DNA from: CAVZZV01 sp963779845
GTDB lineage: Bacteria; Bacteroidota; Bacteroidia; Bacteroidales; GCA-2748055
Reading direction: 5' to 3'
NCBI GenBank assembly: GCA_963779845.1
Contig: CAVZZV010000005.1
Location: 186,001-250,000 of the forward strand
DNA length: 64,000 nt
Below are positions 41,053 to 51,500 of the stretch, one piece after another; positions within the stretch are counted from its first letter, which is position 1, and each line of letters opens with the position of its first letter. The notes beneath the pieces were generated by a model. The model was given only the letters and a program-made list of their open reading frames with translations, did no database searches and had not been told where the DNA came from. The position numbers and the translations under genes are program-made.

Positions 41053-43179
41053 TTATTCCTGATTTACCCTAAGGCTGAAGGACACCCTGGTCCCCCTATT
41101 TTCCCCACCGCTCTCTATCCAAATTTTGCCCCCATTTCTTGCAATAAACTCTCGTGAAATAGAAAACCCCAGTCCGGTACCTTTTTCCTCCAGGGTGCCG
41201 TTTCTGGAATGGGCAATGCCGTCTTTAAGAAGTTCTTCCTTAAGGGTTTCATTGACCCCTATTCCCTGGTCCTGAATGCTTACAAAGATAAAATCCTCTT
41301 TTTGTTGCGACTGAATGGTTACTTCTGAATTTTTGTATGAAAATTTCACGGCATTAGAAAGAAAATTTACCAGAACACTATAAATTGAATTATCGTCATA
41401 AAAACACCAGGTACCGGCATTTATTTCATTTTTTATTTGTATTGATTTTATTGCGGCAAAATTCGAAATGTCTGAGACCGCTCTTGATACAGTTTTCCCC
41501 AAATCATTCCGATGGATGGTGAATGGGATTTCATTTAAATTCAGACTGGACCATTCCAACAACCGGTCAATCATCTCAAAACTTTGGATCCCTGAGTTTT
41601 TAATATATCCCGCGTAATGGGTAACCGATTCGATATCTTCACGTCCTGAGGCAATCAGGGAAGAAAAACCGATAATTGAATTCAGAGGGTTTTTCAGGTC
41701 ATGGGCAACAATGGAGAACAATTTATTTTTGATGGCCACAGCTTCTGCCAATTGATTATTTTTCTGTCTGAGGAGCAGGCTGGTCTTTCGGTTATGGAGA
41801 AAATAAAAGAACAACAGCAATGACAAACCTGCTATGAAAACGATAACAGCCCATAAAAGTGACCGCTCAAGATGGTCTCGCTTTTTCTCCAATTCATAGA
41901 GTGTATGTTCATTTTTGAGGGCTGCGATCTGGGCAATTTTCTCCTTGTTCTGGTATTGTACCTCGAGTTCATTAAGCCGCGCCCTCGATTTCTCATTAAA
42001 CAAGGAATCGTAATGATCATGATAACTCCTATAAGACTCATAAGCATTTTTATAGTTGCCCATGCTCGCATAAACCTGTGAAACAATCAGGTTCAGTTCA
42101 GCGAGCATTTCATTGTTTTCTTTTCTCTCTGCCAGTTCTATACCGGGCAGAAGGATTGAAAGCGATTTTTCAGGCAACTTTTTTTTGTAGTAGAGTTCAC
42201 CGAGGGTATTTCGAAAATGCATTTCATCATAATTATTACCACTTTCCACACACTTTTGAAAACCCTCCTCAAGAAGTGTTTCCGCCTCTTCAAATTCTTC
42301 CAACGCGATATAATCCTTTGCTACCGCAAGTAATAATTTAGGAACGAGGGATTTATTCTGAATTTTTCGCCCTATGGACAGCGCCCGCCGGTCCTCCCGC
42401 AAGGATTCCCTGGTATTTCCCTTAGCTCTTGAAATGCTGGCAAGGTTAATCAGGATGGTAACCATGGTGAATGAGTCTCTCAATTCTTCGTTCAATTCTA
42501 ACGATCTGGTAAAATAATATTCCGCGGTGTCGTGGAGAGCAAGATAGGAATATATCCCGCCTATATTATTGAGAACGAACGCCTGGCCCTTTTTATCGTT
42601 GATAGTTTTATACGACTCCAGGGCCGATTGGCTGTATTCCAAAGATTTATCAAGGTTCCCTGTGCGGATGGAAACCGCTCCCAGACTTGTCAATGCATTG
42701 GCAGTCATAAGGGTGTCATTTTTTATCTGTGCAAACTTCAGCCATTCTTCATAGATCGATTTAGCGGTATGAAATTCTCCCATATAATACTCTGAACCGC
42801 CATAATTTTTTAAAAATTCCCCCGTGAGAGAATCAGGAATTTGTATTTTGAGAGAATCCTTCAGGAATTGAAAAATGTCATGAGCCCTCTTCGACTGACC
42901 CGATTTTAAGCAGCATGAACCATACAAAAGAGCTGTCGGAACCATCCTCTTCTCCTGACCGGATTTCTTTACCCGTTTAAACAGTTGCGACGCAAGGGTA
43001 ATGCCCTTTTCAGGGTCATTCGCATAAATGCTTCTTATAGAATCCAAAGAAGTGGATAAATCAGGACCTTTTTTTGGATCTTTATTATCTCTGGCAGTCA
43101 CACCGGAAATTGCCATTGAAAGAACCAATAAAAGGCTGGAGATATACCTAAAATGGAATATGTCGAAATTTTTAGTCAA
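41053..43179 (-). CDS. TPR-repeat sensor histidine kinase
   Basis: A 708-residue sensor kinase. The signal peptide region (about 1-29) is followed by a periplasmic domain of tetratricopeptide repeats (about 70-400; for example TANALTSLGAVSIRTGNLDKSLEYSQSAL and AFVLNNIGGIYSYLALHDTAEYYFTRSL), a coiled segment, one membrane helix (about 437-460) and a cytoplasmic kinase. His493 is the phosphorylation site in FSIVAHDLKNPLNS, the N box is SVLVNFLSNAVKFS, and the G boxes are SIQDQGIGV and EKGTGLGFSISREF. The architecture is typical for Bacteroidota; the ligand and cognate regulator are unknown. Confidence 0.94.
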   Translation of the reverse strand: MTKNFDIFHFRYISSLLLVLSMAISGVTARDNKDPKKGPDLSTSLDSIRSIYANDPEKGITLASQLFKRVKKSGQEKRMVPTALLYGSCCLKSGQSKRAHDIFQFLKDSLKIQIPDSLTGEFLKNYGGSEYYMGEFHTAKSIYEEWLKFAQIKNDTLMTANALTSLGAVSIRTGNLDKSLEYSQSALESYKTINDKKGQAFVLNNIGGIYSYLALHDTAEYYFTRSLELNEELRDSFTMVTILINLASISRAKGNTRESLREDRRALSIGRKIQNKSLVPKLLLAVAKDYIALEEFEEAETLLEEGFQKCVESGNNYDEMHFRNTLGELYYKKKLPEKSLSILLPGIELAERKENNEMLAELNLIVSQVYASMGNYKNAYESYRSYHDHYDSLFNEKSRARLNELEVQYQNKEKIAQIAALKNEHTLYELEKKRDHLERSLLWAVIVFIAGLSLLLFFYFLHNRKTSLLLRQKNNQLAEAVAIKNKLFSIVAHDLKNPLNSIIGFSSLIASGREDIESVTHYAGYIKNSGIQSFEMIDRLLEWSSLNLNEIPFTIHRNDLGKTVSRAVSDISNFAAIKSIQIKNEINAGTWCFYDDNSIYSVLVNFLSNAVKFSYKNSEVTIQSQQKEDFIFVSIQDQGIGVNETLKEELLKDGIAHSRNGTLEEKGTGLGFSISREFIARNGGKIWIESGGENRGTRVSFSLRVNQE

Positions 43180-43313
43180 GGGCTACGATAACATTTTCCG
43201 GTTATACGTATTTATTTCCAGATAGTTATACTATGGGAAATACCCAACTCACTGAATCTCAAAAAGACCCCGTATTTTCAGCTAATATTTCCCATACTGC
43301 TGCAACCTGAACT

Positions 43314-44537
43314 CTATATCATATCAAAAGCCGAAATATAAGCCGGTTGATCTCTCAATAGCTGTTCTTCATTCCCGGAAAGACCATAGGTTTTGATTCG
43401 GATATCGGCTTCGACCTGACGCATAAATTTATTCATCAATCCCAGCCTTACCCTCTTTCTCAGTACTTTCAGCACCGGACTCCTGGTATCCACCCATAAC
43501 ATCGCAATAGCTGTTTGGAAATTTGCACAGGCAGTTTCCAATAAAGGTTCAAGATATTTTTGTCCCCCGGCAGTATAAAAAATTCCTTCGAGGGCAATAA
43601 AACGAAAGTTTTCAGGATTGAAGATCCTTCTTATCCCCGGAATCCGTGGAAAGAATTTAAGCGTGAACCACGACCATGATTTTAAGTGGGTGATTTTCCA
43701 GGCATCAGGGTGTACCTGGAGTCCCGCCACAATCTTCCCGTTAAGCCGGTAAACCAGAAAAGCACTTTTGCTCAATGGGTTTTTTTCTTTTTTTCCGGAA
43801 AAAAGGTTTCGGTATGGAGGTTCTGTGTATTCCTCTTCTAAAGGTTTAGGGTGTTGAGGGAATATATTGGCGGTCGAAAATAAAGTATGCTGCGCATAAA
43901 ATTGTTCTATGAGCCGGAGGATTTCTTTTTTTTCGGAGGGTAAAGCAGTACCGACGTGCTGATCCTGCCTGCATCTCAACCGACTGAAAAGGATTGTCGT
44001 AAACCTTCGGTATGTTCTAAGGCCCATGGTTTCACTAAATCCTGACGATCGAAGATTTTCCCGCTCAATAAAGGCATATAAGATCGATTTTTCCGGATGG
44101 GAAGCATCGGAATCTTCGAGTTTGTCCGGATTTTTAAAATAAGGCAATGAGACCTCTTTCAGAAGACTGGACCCCCGGTTGGTCCGATTCGCTTTTTTAC
44201 CCGGCTTCACCGCTGTTCGTAAAGGCGCATGTATGGAGAAATACCTTATATACCAGGATTTAAGAGGAACCCCGCAATGAAGAGTTTCCTTTTTAACAAA
44301 TCCTACCGACCCAAGCAATTTTTCTGATTTTTTTAAAAGCATAAAATATATTTCCGGAATATTTGCCAGTTTTTCTTCGATTTTGGTATGCATATATTGC
44401 ATCCCCCCCTCTGTACCTAATATTGTTGAGTGCAGATGACTTAAGAGTTGTGGATCTGCATCCCTTCTGATTTCTATTTCAATATCTTTAAAACGAGCAA
44501 GAATTTTTCCCGGATCCATATCATCTTTCTTTTTCAC
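43314..44537 (-). CDS. Hypothetical protein with GNAT-like folds
   Basis: A 407-residue soluble protein without signal peptide. Two parts resemble GNAT acetyltransferases: about 57-130 (IYFMLLKKSEKLLGSVGFVKKE) and about 250-380 (LVYRLNGKIVAGLQVHPDAWK, then IALEGIFYTAGGQKYLEPLLETACANFQTAIAMLWVDTRSP). The order of strands and the small-residue loop YTAGGQKYLEPLL could correspond to a degenerate acetyl-CoA loop, but the classic RxxGxG is absent. Function is unknown. It is divergent from the frameshifted aldehyde dehydrogenase gene by 68 bases. Confidence 0.65.
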   Translation of the reverse strand: MKKKDDMDPGKILARFKDIEIEIRRDADPQLLSHLHSTILGTEGGMQYMHTKIEEKLANIPEIYFMLLKKSEKLLGSVGFVKKETLHCGVPLKSWYIRYFSIHAPLRTAVKPGKKANRTNRGSSLLKEVSLPYFKNPDKLEDSDASHPEKSILYAFIERENLRSSGFSETMGLRTYRRFTTILFSRLRCRQDQHVGTALPSEKKEILRLIEQFYAQHTLFSTANIFPQHPKPLEEEYTEPPYRNLFSGKKEKNPLSKSAFLVYRLNGKIVAGLQVHPDAWKITHLKSWSWFTLKFFPRIPGIRRIFNPENFRFIALEGIFYTAGGQKYLEPLLETACANFQTAIAMLWVDTRSPVLKVLRKRVRLGLMNKFMRQVEADIRIKTYGLSGNEEQLLRDQPAYISAFDMI

Positions 44538-44605
44538 AAAGTTATAAAGCTTGCCTGAAATTCGGAACAGTTGATTTATGGCATTGATTTCGCGATACTA
44601 CCTGC

Positions 44606-45986
44606 ATGGAACAAGCTGCAAAATCGAAATTACAAAGTATCAATCCCTTTAATCTTGAACTTCTCAGTGAATTCGAGGAACTAACAGAGGAAAAAATTCT
44701 GGAAAAGATTAATAGTTCCAATGAGACGTTTCTGGTCCATAGAAAAACTTCTTTCAAGGAACGAGCGCAAAAAATGGCAAAGCTTTCTCAGCGACTTCTG
44801 GATCAAAAACAGAAATTGGCCAGAACCATTACCCTTGAAATGGGAAAACCCATCAGGGAATCGATCGCGGAAATTGAAAAATGCGCATGGGTTTGTGACT
44901 ATTATGCGGAAAATGCTGAAAAGTTTCTTGTCCTCAAAGGTCATTAAATCAGATGGAATTAAGAGCTATATCCGTTATGATCCTATCGGTCCCATTCTGG
45001 CTATCATGCCATGGAATTATCCTTTTTGGCAGACTTTCCGGTTTGCTGCACCCAACATAATGGCCGGAAACACCGGGTTGTTAAAACTTGCCTCCAATGT
45101 ACAACAATGTGCCGCTGATATAGAATCTTTATTCCTGGAAGCAGGATTCCCAAGCGGGGTTTTTACCAATCTGTGCATCGGGTCAGATAAAATAAAAGAT
45201 ATCATTCCACACCCATCGATAAAAGCGGTTACCCTTACAGGAAGTGAGCCGGCAGGAGCCGAGGTGGCATCTCTGGCAGCCCGACATATCAAAAAATCCG
45301 TTCTTGAACTGGGAGGGAACAATGCTTTTGTAGTCCTCTCCGATGCTAACCTTGAGAAGGCTGTCGCGACAGGCATTAAATCCCGTGTTCAAAACGGAGG
45401 TCAGAGTTGCATAGCAGCGAAAAGATTTATTCTTCAAAAGGAAATTGCGCAGAGCTTTATAGAGCATTTTATAAAAAACCTTCAAAAGCTAAAAATTGGA
45501 AATCCACTCCTGGAGGATACCGATCTGGGTCCGCTTTCGTCAATAAAACAGGCTGAAATTATTGAAGATCAGGTTAAAAGATCCCGGGAAGCAGGTGCGG
45601 AATTGCTTCTGGGAGGGAACCGGAAGGATGCTTTTTACCCTCCCACGGTGCTGGGAGGGGTAAAGCCGGGAATGCCGGTTTTTGATGAAGAGGTATTTGG
45701 CCCGGTAAGCCCTTTTACCATTGCCGATAATGTTGAACATGCCCTGGAATTATCCAACCGGTCCCGTTTTGGCCTTGGAGTGAATATTTTTACCTGCTCA
45801 GAAAAAATGGCAGAGCTTTTTATTAAAGGTGCTGATGAGGGTGCAGTTTTTATTAATGGAATGGTCAGATCAGATCCCAGACTGCCCTTTGGAGGGACAA
45901 AAAAGTCCGGATTTGGAAGAGAGCTCTCGGTGGAAGGGATTAGGGAATTTATGAATATAAAGACAGTCTACATGAAAAGTGTTTAG
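44606..45986 (+). pseudogene. NAD(P)-dependent succinate-semialdehyde-type aldehyde dehydrogenase, one frameshift
   Basis: Two overlapping frames make up a normal aldehyde dehydrogenase of about 459 residues. The first (44606-44947) encodes INPFNLELLSEFEELTEE ... TITLEMGKPIRESIAEIEKC and stops. From about 44930 the second continues SSKVIKSDGIKSYIRYDPIGPILAIMPWNYPFWQ, VLELGGNNAF (catalytic Glu), NGGQSCIAAKRF (catalytic Cys) and PFGGTKKSGFGREL. An extra base in TTTCTTG at about 44924-44930 explains the break, since every motif is otherwise intact. The type resembles GabD-like enzymes of Bacteroidota that oxidise succinate semialdehyde. Sequencing error and recent inactivation cannot be told apart. 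Confidence 0.88.
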
Positions 45987-46146
45987 TGTGTTATTCAGGA
46001 TACAATTTTCAATTACATTGTGGAAGTATTTACCCATTCAACTGCATCAACTTTTGGAAGCTGGTTAATTCTTAGCAGAAAAACAAGATAAATGATTGTG
46101 GCAAAAATCTTGCATATAGCATTTTAAAAATAAAAAAATACCCGTC

Positions 46147-47058
46147 ATGGAAATGAATTATCACCGTCCTGTTGAGGTGCTAAAGGATCCTAATCCCACC
46201 TATTTTAAGAAAAACTATCTATATCCTGAGAAGCCGGTGGTACTAAGGGGTCTTTGGCAAGATTACCCTGCCACAAAAAAATGGACAATCGACTATTTCA
46301 AAAAAGAATTGGGCTCAGTAGAAGTAGGTGTCTATGATGAATCCAAAGAACATGCTGACCGGTCTATCAAAGAGGCTCCGATAAAAATGAAATTCCAGGA
46401 ATACCTGGATACACTGAATGACAGAGATAGTAAACTTCGGCTTTTCCTCTTTAATATCTTCCGTTATAAGCCCTCTCTCCGGGAAGATTTTGAATTTCCA
46501 CCCTTAACCTCCCTGTATTTAAAACGACTCCCGTTCATGTTTTTCGGTGGAAAAAATTCCGTCGTCCGGTTGCATCAGGATATGGATTGGTCTAATGTTT
46601 TCCTCACGCAGCTTCACGGAAGAAAAAAGGTTATACTTTTTCCTCCGGAATATTCCCGGTTGCTATACCGATTGCCGTTCAACGTCCATAGTCCGGTCAA
46701 TCCCGAAAAACCTGATTACGAAAAATTCCCTGCCCTCCGGTTTGTCCATGGATATGAATGCATTTTAGAACCGGGCGATACCCTCTTCATGCCAAGTGGT
46801 TTCTGGCACTATATTAAATATCTTGAAGGGGGTTATGCCATTAACCAAAGGGCATTAAGCCATCATACCAGTAATTGGTTCAAGGGCTTGGTAAATGTAG
46901 CTGTCTTTTCCAATCTTGATGATATTTTGATAAAAACATTGGGAAAATCCTGGAGTAATTACAAAACAGAACTCAGTTTTGAAAAGGCAAACAGTAAGTT
47001 GAAAAAACTAGTTGAAAATGAAACTTTAAAATTATATGAGGAGGAGTTCAGGATTTGA
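46147..47058 (+). CDS. Cupin-like JmjC-type Fe(II)/2-oxoglutarate oxygenase family protein
   Basis: A 303-residue cytosolic protein with a double-stranded beta helix. The metal ligands are His143 and Asp145 in RLHQDMDWSNVF and His221 in PSGFWHYIKYLEGGYAIN, matching the HxD...H facial triad of JmjC and FIH-like hydroxylases. LHGRKKVILFPPEYS and EPGDTLFMPSG are typical strands. Relatives hydroxylate ribosomal proteins, tRNA or other proteins; the target here is unknown. An O2-dependent enzyme in a presumed anaerobe suggests that the organism meets oxygen at times. It ends one base before the end of the efflux adaptor gene on the other strand. Confidence 0.85.
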   Translation: MEMNYHRPVEVLKDPNPTYFKKNYLYPEKPVVLRGLWQDYPATKKWTIDYFKKELGSVEVGVYDESKEHADRSIKEAPIKMKFQEYLDTLNDRDSKLRLFLFNIFRYKPSLREDFEFPPLTSLYLKRLPFMFFGGKNSVVRLHQDMDWSNVFLTQLHGRKKVILFPPEYSRLLYRLPFNVHSPVNPEKPDYEKFPALRFVHGYECILEPGDTLFMPSGFWHYIKYLEGGYAINQRALSHHTSNWFKGLVNVAVFSNLDDILIKTLGKSWSNYKTELSFEKANSKLKKLVENETLKLYEEEFRI

Positions 47059-48375
47059 TCAATGAACATGTTCAGTCTCCATTTTCTTCATTTCGGCGAG
47101 TAAATAGTAGGCTGTATTCAATACAATTTCCGTGTTTTCCGAAATGGGTTCAGGCAATTCAATCTGGGTATACCCTTCATCCGATTTGCCGGGTATCACC
47201 TCCACCATCCTGAAGCTCAGCTGCCCCTCCTCCTGATGACCGGAACCCTTCTCAGAGGCCCCTTCATCCGGCCCAGAAGCCTCCTGGTTATGCCCGGAGG
47301 ATCCTTCTGTTTTTTCTTCCGGGTCCTTTACGAGTACAAAAATATAGGACTTTTCACCCTCCACAACAATAGCATCATTTGGGAGAGTTTTGCTCAATTC
47401 CCCATCGGTATGCAAATGACCTGTTATATACATCCCCGGTATAAGCCCATTTGTCTCTTCATTAATTTTTGCATGCACATGCACTGCCCGTAAATTTGCT
47501 TCAAATTCTTTTCCTATCGCAAAAATTGTGGCGGTATATTCCTTTTCCGGACGGTTGGAAACGGTAAAATGGATCAATTGATCAGGTTCCACCAGGTGGA
47601 CATCTTTTTCAAATACCATAAAATCAGCATGGACAAGGCTGTTGTCTGAAATGGTAAACAGAATATCCCTGGCATCGGCAAAAATACCCACCTTGGTATT
47701 GATCTCATTTACATATCCGCTGATCGGAGATACTAAAGGGATAGAGTTTGATATCCGGCCTTCCATCACCTTTTCGGGCGAGATGTTCAGTAACTGAAGA
47801 CGGGATTTTAAACCTTCGTGTTTGGCCCGGGCTGTATTCAACTCGGATTGGATTTGCTGAAAGTCTCTTCCGGTTCCGACATTGTTCTGAAAAAGCTCTT
47901 TTTGCCTCTTATATTCCAGCGTTAAAAATTCGTACTTGTTGGCTATTTCAGCATATTCTTCCTGAAGGCTTATATAATCTGGGTGTTCCAGAACAGCAAG
48001 CAGTTGTCCTTTGGAAACCTTATCCCCATGAAATACATGGATTTCCTTCACATTTCCGCCCACTATGGCAGTTATAGCAGCGGTTCCGGAAGGAGGCACT
48101 TCCAGCTGACCATTTATTTTAACTACTGTGGTAAGATTTCTCATCTTAAAGGAACCCAGTTTAAGATCAATGGCCTTAATCTGAGCCCTGCTTAATACCA
48201 CAACGCCCGGATGATGTTCCTCATCATGGCCTGGTTCTTCCTCCCCATTATTCGGTGATTGACAGGAAATGAGAATTAACATACTGCAAAAAAATCCAAA
48301 AAATTTTAAATTTCGGACTATAATAGGGAATGCCTGCCTGTTTTGTATTTTCATATGTTTATAATTTATTTTCAT
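47059..48375 (-). CDS. RND efflux periplasmic adaptor (CusB/CzcB type)
   Basis: A 438-residue lipoprotein-type adaptor that links the inner-membrane RND pump to its outer-membrane channel. The lipobox Cys is in LILISCQS (about residue 39; a start at 48354 is possible). Domains are a barrel-sandwich hybrid (GTAAITAIVGGNVKEIHVFHGDKVSKGQLLAVLEHP and IPLVSPISGYVNEINTKVGIF), an alpha hairpin (about 140-195) and beta-barrel/membrane-proximal domains (VHADFMVFEKDVH and PGMYITGHLHTDG). A His-rich patch after the lipobox (GHDEEHHPG) and the C-terminal HVH could bind metal. It is downstream of the pump-OMF fusion gene on the same strand. Confidence 0.93.
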   Translation of the reverse strand: MKINYKHMKIQNRQAFPIIVRNLKFFGFFCSMLILISCQSPNNGEEEPGHDEEHHPGVVVLSRAQIKAIDLKLGSFKMRNLTTVVKINGQLEVPPSGTAAITAIVGGNVKEIHVFHGDKVSKGQLLAVLEHPDYISLQEEYAEIANKYEFLTLEYKRQKELFQNNVGTGRDFQQIQSELNTARAKHEGLKSRLQLLNISPEKVMEGRISNSIPLVSPISGYVNEINTKVGIFADARDILFTISDNSLVHADFMVFEKDVHLVEPDQLIHFTVSNRPEKEYTATIFAIGKEFEANLRAVHVHAKINEETNGLIPGMYITGHLHTDGELSKTLPNDAIVVEGEKSYIFVLVKDPEEKTEGSSGHNQEASGPDEGASEKGSGHQEEGQLSFRMVEVIPGKSDEGYTQIELPEPISENTEIVLNTAYYLLAEMKKMETEHVH

Positions 48376-48535
48376 CGGTCATATGGAACATCCATTCAAT
48401 CATTCCCGTGTGTGAATAGCACTTTAATCATGGATGTTTCATCTGATTGAAATTATATGCTGTTAAAAGAACTTTTTATTCCTTAAACTATCTGATAAAT
48501 GAGTGGCCAAAGCAGATAGCAGAAGGAGGGATCGG

Positions 48536-51500
48536 TTAGGGTTGTGAATCAATGATTGCATTTCCGGAAAAATAACTGATCCTCACCCATATTTCATAGA
48601 ACTCAAATTGCTGGGAAAGAAAATCCAGCTTTGTATTAATCGCTGCCTCAGTAGATTGAATATACTCAATATAATCCATGCTTCCGAGACGATATGCTAA
48701 GATTGAAGCCTGAATTTGCTCCTCTGCCAGAGGCAATGCCTCTTTCCTGTAGTATTCCAAAACACTTTTAAGGGTTTTATAGCGACTAAGCAATTCATTA
48801 TAGGAGGAATGCACCTCCAATCTCCTCTGTCGGTATTGATTTTGCGCAATCTCATACTCAATTTTAGAAGCCTTGGTTTTCGATGATTGAATCAGTAGAG
48901 GAAGAGGAAAGGATAATCCGGCCTCCCATCCATGAAATCCGGATACCCCATCCACCGTCTGGAATTTATAAGACATATCGAATTTAGGGAGAAGGGATGC
49001 TTTTCGCATGTTCCATTCCCTCCTGGCCACTTCCGGAGTAATGGCATAATATTCCAGTAAAGGGGAATTAGTAAGGATTCCCTCTGCGGTGAGGAATTCC
49101 TCCTCGTCAGGAATGGGGTCCTGAAGGTTTACATCCGGAGGTTCAGGGTACATCAGATACTGATTCAGGTTTTGAAGATTCGCCTGATATTTGCTTTCCG
49201 CCTTTTTTATATCCAGCTGCACGCCTGCATATTTGGCAGAAGCAGATAAAAACTCCATTCTGGAGGTAGATAAGGTCCGGTAGCTGAGTTCTGCCGCTTT
49301 CAGGAATCCGGCATACAGAGTATCCAATTCCCGGAACAATTGCACATGTTGTTTAGCTAACCATGCATCGAGCCAGGAAATACTTACATCCCGGATCAGG
49401 GTCCGTTCCGTGAGAACTTGTCCGGCCAGTGCCTGTTCCTTTTTTGCCTCCGCAAGCTTATTTCTGGCGGAAATGCCTAAAATATCGATGTCCGACTGCC
49501 CGAATCCAATCCGGGTTTGAATTCCGGGAAACCCCTCCCCTGTCTCCTCCTTACCCGTAAACAGGGAGGTGGTGCCTAAATCGATGGCAGAGGCACCCAG
49601 GGCTTTCTGTTTCTCCACCTCAAGCCGTGCAGACTGAAGAGATGGATAATTAATGATAGCTTGTTCAATGGCTTCTCCCATTGTAAGTTCCTCGCGGGAA
49701 TTCCATTTCTGCAAGGTATCCTCCTGAGGGTTCAACTCATGAAGACCTACGGAATTTGCCGGTTGTTTTATAGTATGATTCAAATTTTGCGCCTGAAGCG
49801 AATTCAATTTACCGGCACTCGCAAATACCAGGAAGAGAGATAAAACGGTGGACAGCTTTTTTAGCCTGATTTTGGATTTTTTTCTTTTTTCCGACATCTG
49901 ATAAAGTACAGGCAAGACTATAAGGCTCAGAAGGGTAGCAGTAATCATACCTCCAATCACCACAGTAGCCAGGGGTCGTTGAACCTCGGCTCCTGCTGAA
50001 CGGGAAACAGCCATGGGAAGAAAGCCCAGAATATCGGTGGAAGCAGTCAACAAAATTGGTCGTACACGACGTACAGCGCCTTTTCTGATGATCCTCTTCA
50101 AAGAATATTTACCCTCTGCCTTTAATTCATTCAATCCGGAAACCAGGACCAGTCCGTTCAGGACAGCTACCCCAAACAATACAATAAATCCCACACCGGC
50201 TGATATGCTAAAGGGCATGCCCCTTGAATACAGGGCGATAACCCCGCCTACAGCAGCCAGAGGAATGGAGGCATAAATCATGAGTGTTTGCCGGAATGAT
50301 TTCACGGCAAAGAAAACCAGGATAAATATCAGGGCTAAAACCAGGGGAACGAGAAGGGACAAGCTTTGAGAGGCTCTCTCAAGATTTTCGAAGGCCCCGC
50401 CATACCGAATATAATAGCCGGGTGGGAGCTCTATGTTCTTTTCCACCACTGCCTGGATTTCCTGAACAAGGGACTTCACATCCCTCCCCTGGACATTTAT
50501 CCCCACATAAGTATAGCGGTTGGTATTGTCACGGCTTATTTGCATCGGCCCTGTATGATAGTCGATGGCAGCCACCTCTCTCAAAGGGATTTGGTTTCCA
50601 TCGGGAAGAGTGATGTACAGGTTCCTGATATCCTCAATGCCGGTACGGTAATCCTCGCTCAGGCGAACGACAAGATCGAACATCCTTTCCCCTTCATAAA
50701 TGACCCCAGCCACAGCCCCGCTGAAAGCAGACTGGATTGTATTGTTAACCTCCTTCACCGTAAGTCCATATCTTCCCAAATTATTCCGATCATAACGCAC
50801 GGTGATCTGGGGTAAACCCCGAATGGCTTCAGATTTTATTCCAGCCACCCCATCCATCCCGGCAATGAGTTGTTCAATCTTCTCAGCCTTGCTGGCCAAT
50901 ACATTCAGGTCATCACCATACAGCTTTACGGCTACATCTTCCCGGATTCCTGTTAAGAGTTCATTAAACCGCATTTCGATGGGTTGGGTGAATTCAAAAT
51001 TTATACCGGGTATCTCCTTCACTTTATCGCTTATCAGTTGAATGAGTTCTTCTTTGGATGATGCCCTTTTCCATTCAGATTTAGGTTTAAGGATCACGAA
51101 AACATCAGCAATATCCATAGGCATCGGATCGGTGGGTAAATCGGCAACTCCAATACGGCTCTGGATACTTTCCACTTCATCAGGGAAATTAGAAAGTACC
51201 ATTTTTTCCAGGCGGGTGGATGTTTTTCGTACCTCGCTAAGCGAAGTTCCGGGTTTAAGAAAAGCCTGGAAGGCAAAATCCCCTTCGTCCAGTTGGGGTA
51301 TGAACTCAGCCCCCATTCTCATAAAAAGGAATCCACCAAGAACCAGAAGTACCAATGAGCCTGTAATGACTAAACGGGTTTTGCCCAAAGTCCAGCGCAA
51401 TATGGGCTTATAGCCATTCTCTATTTTTCTGATTACGGCATCCCCCCAGGGCGTCTTGTCATTTTTGGGAGGCTGAAGAAATGTCGCTGCCATCATTGGA

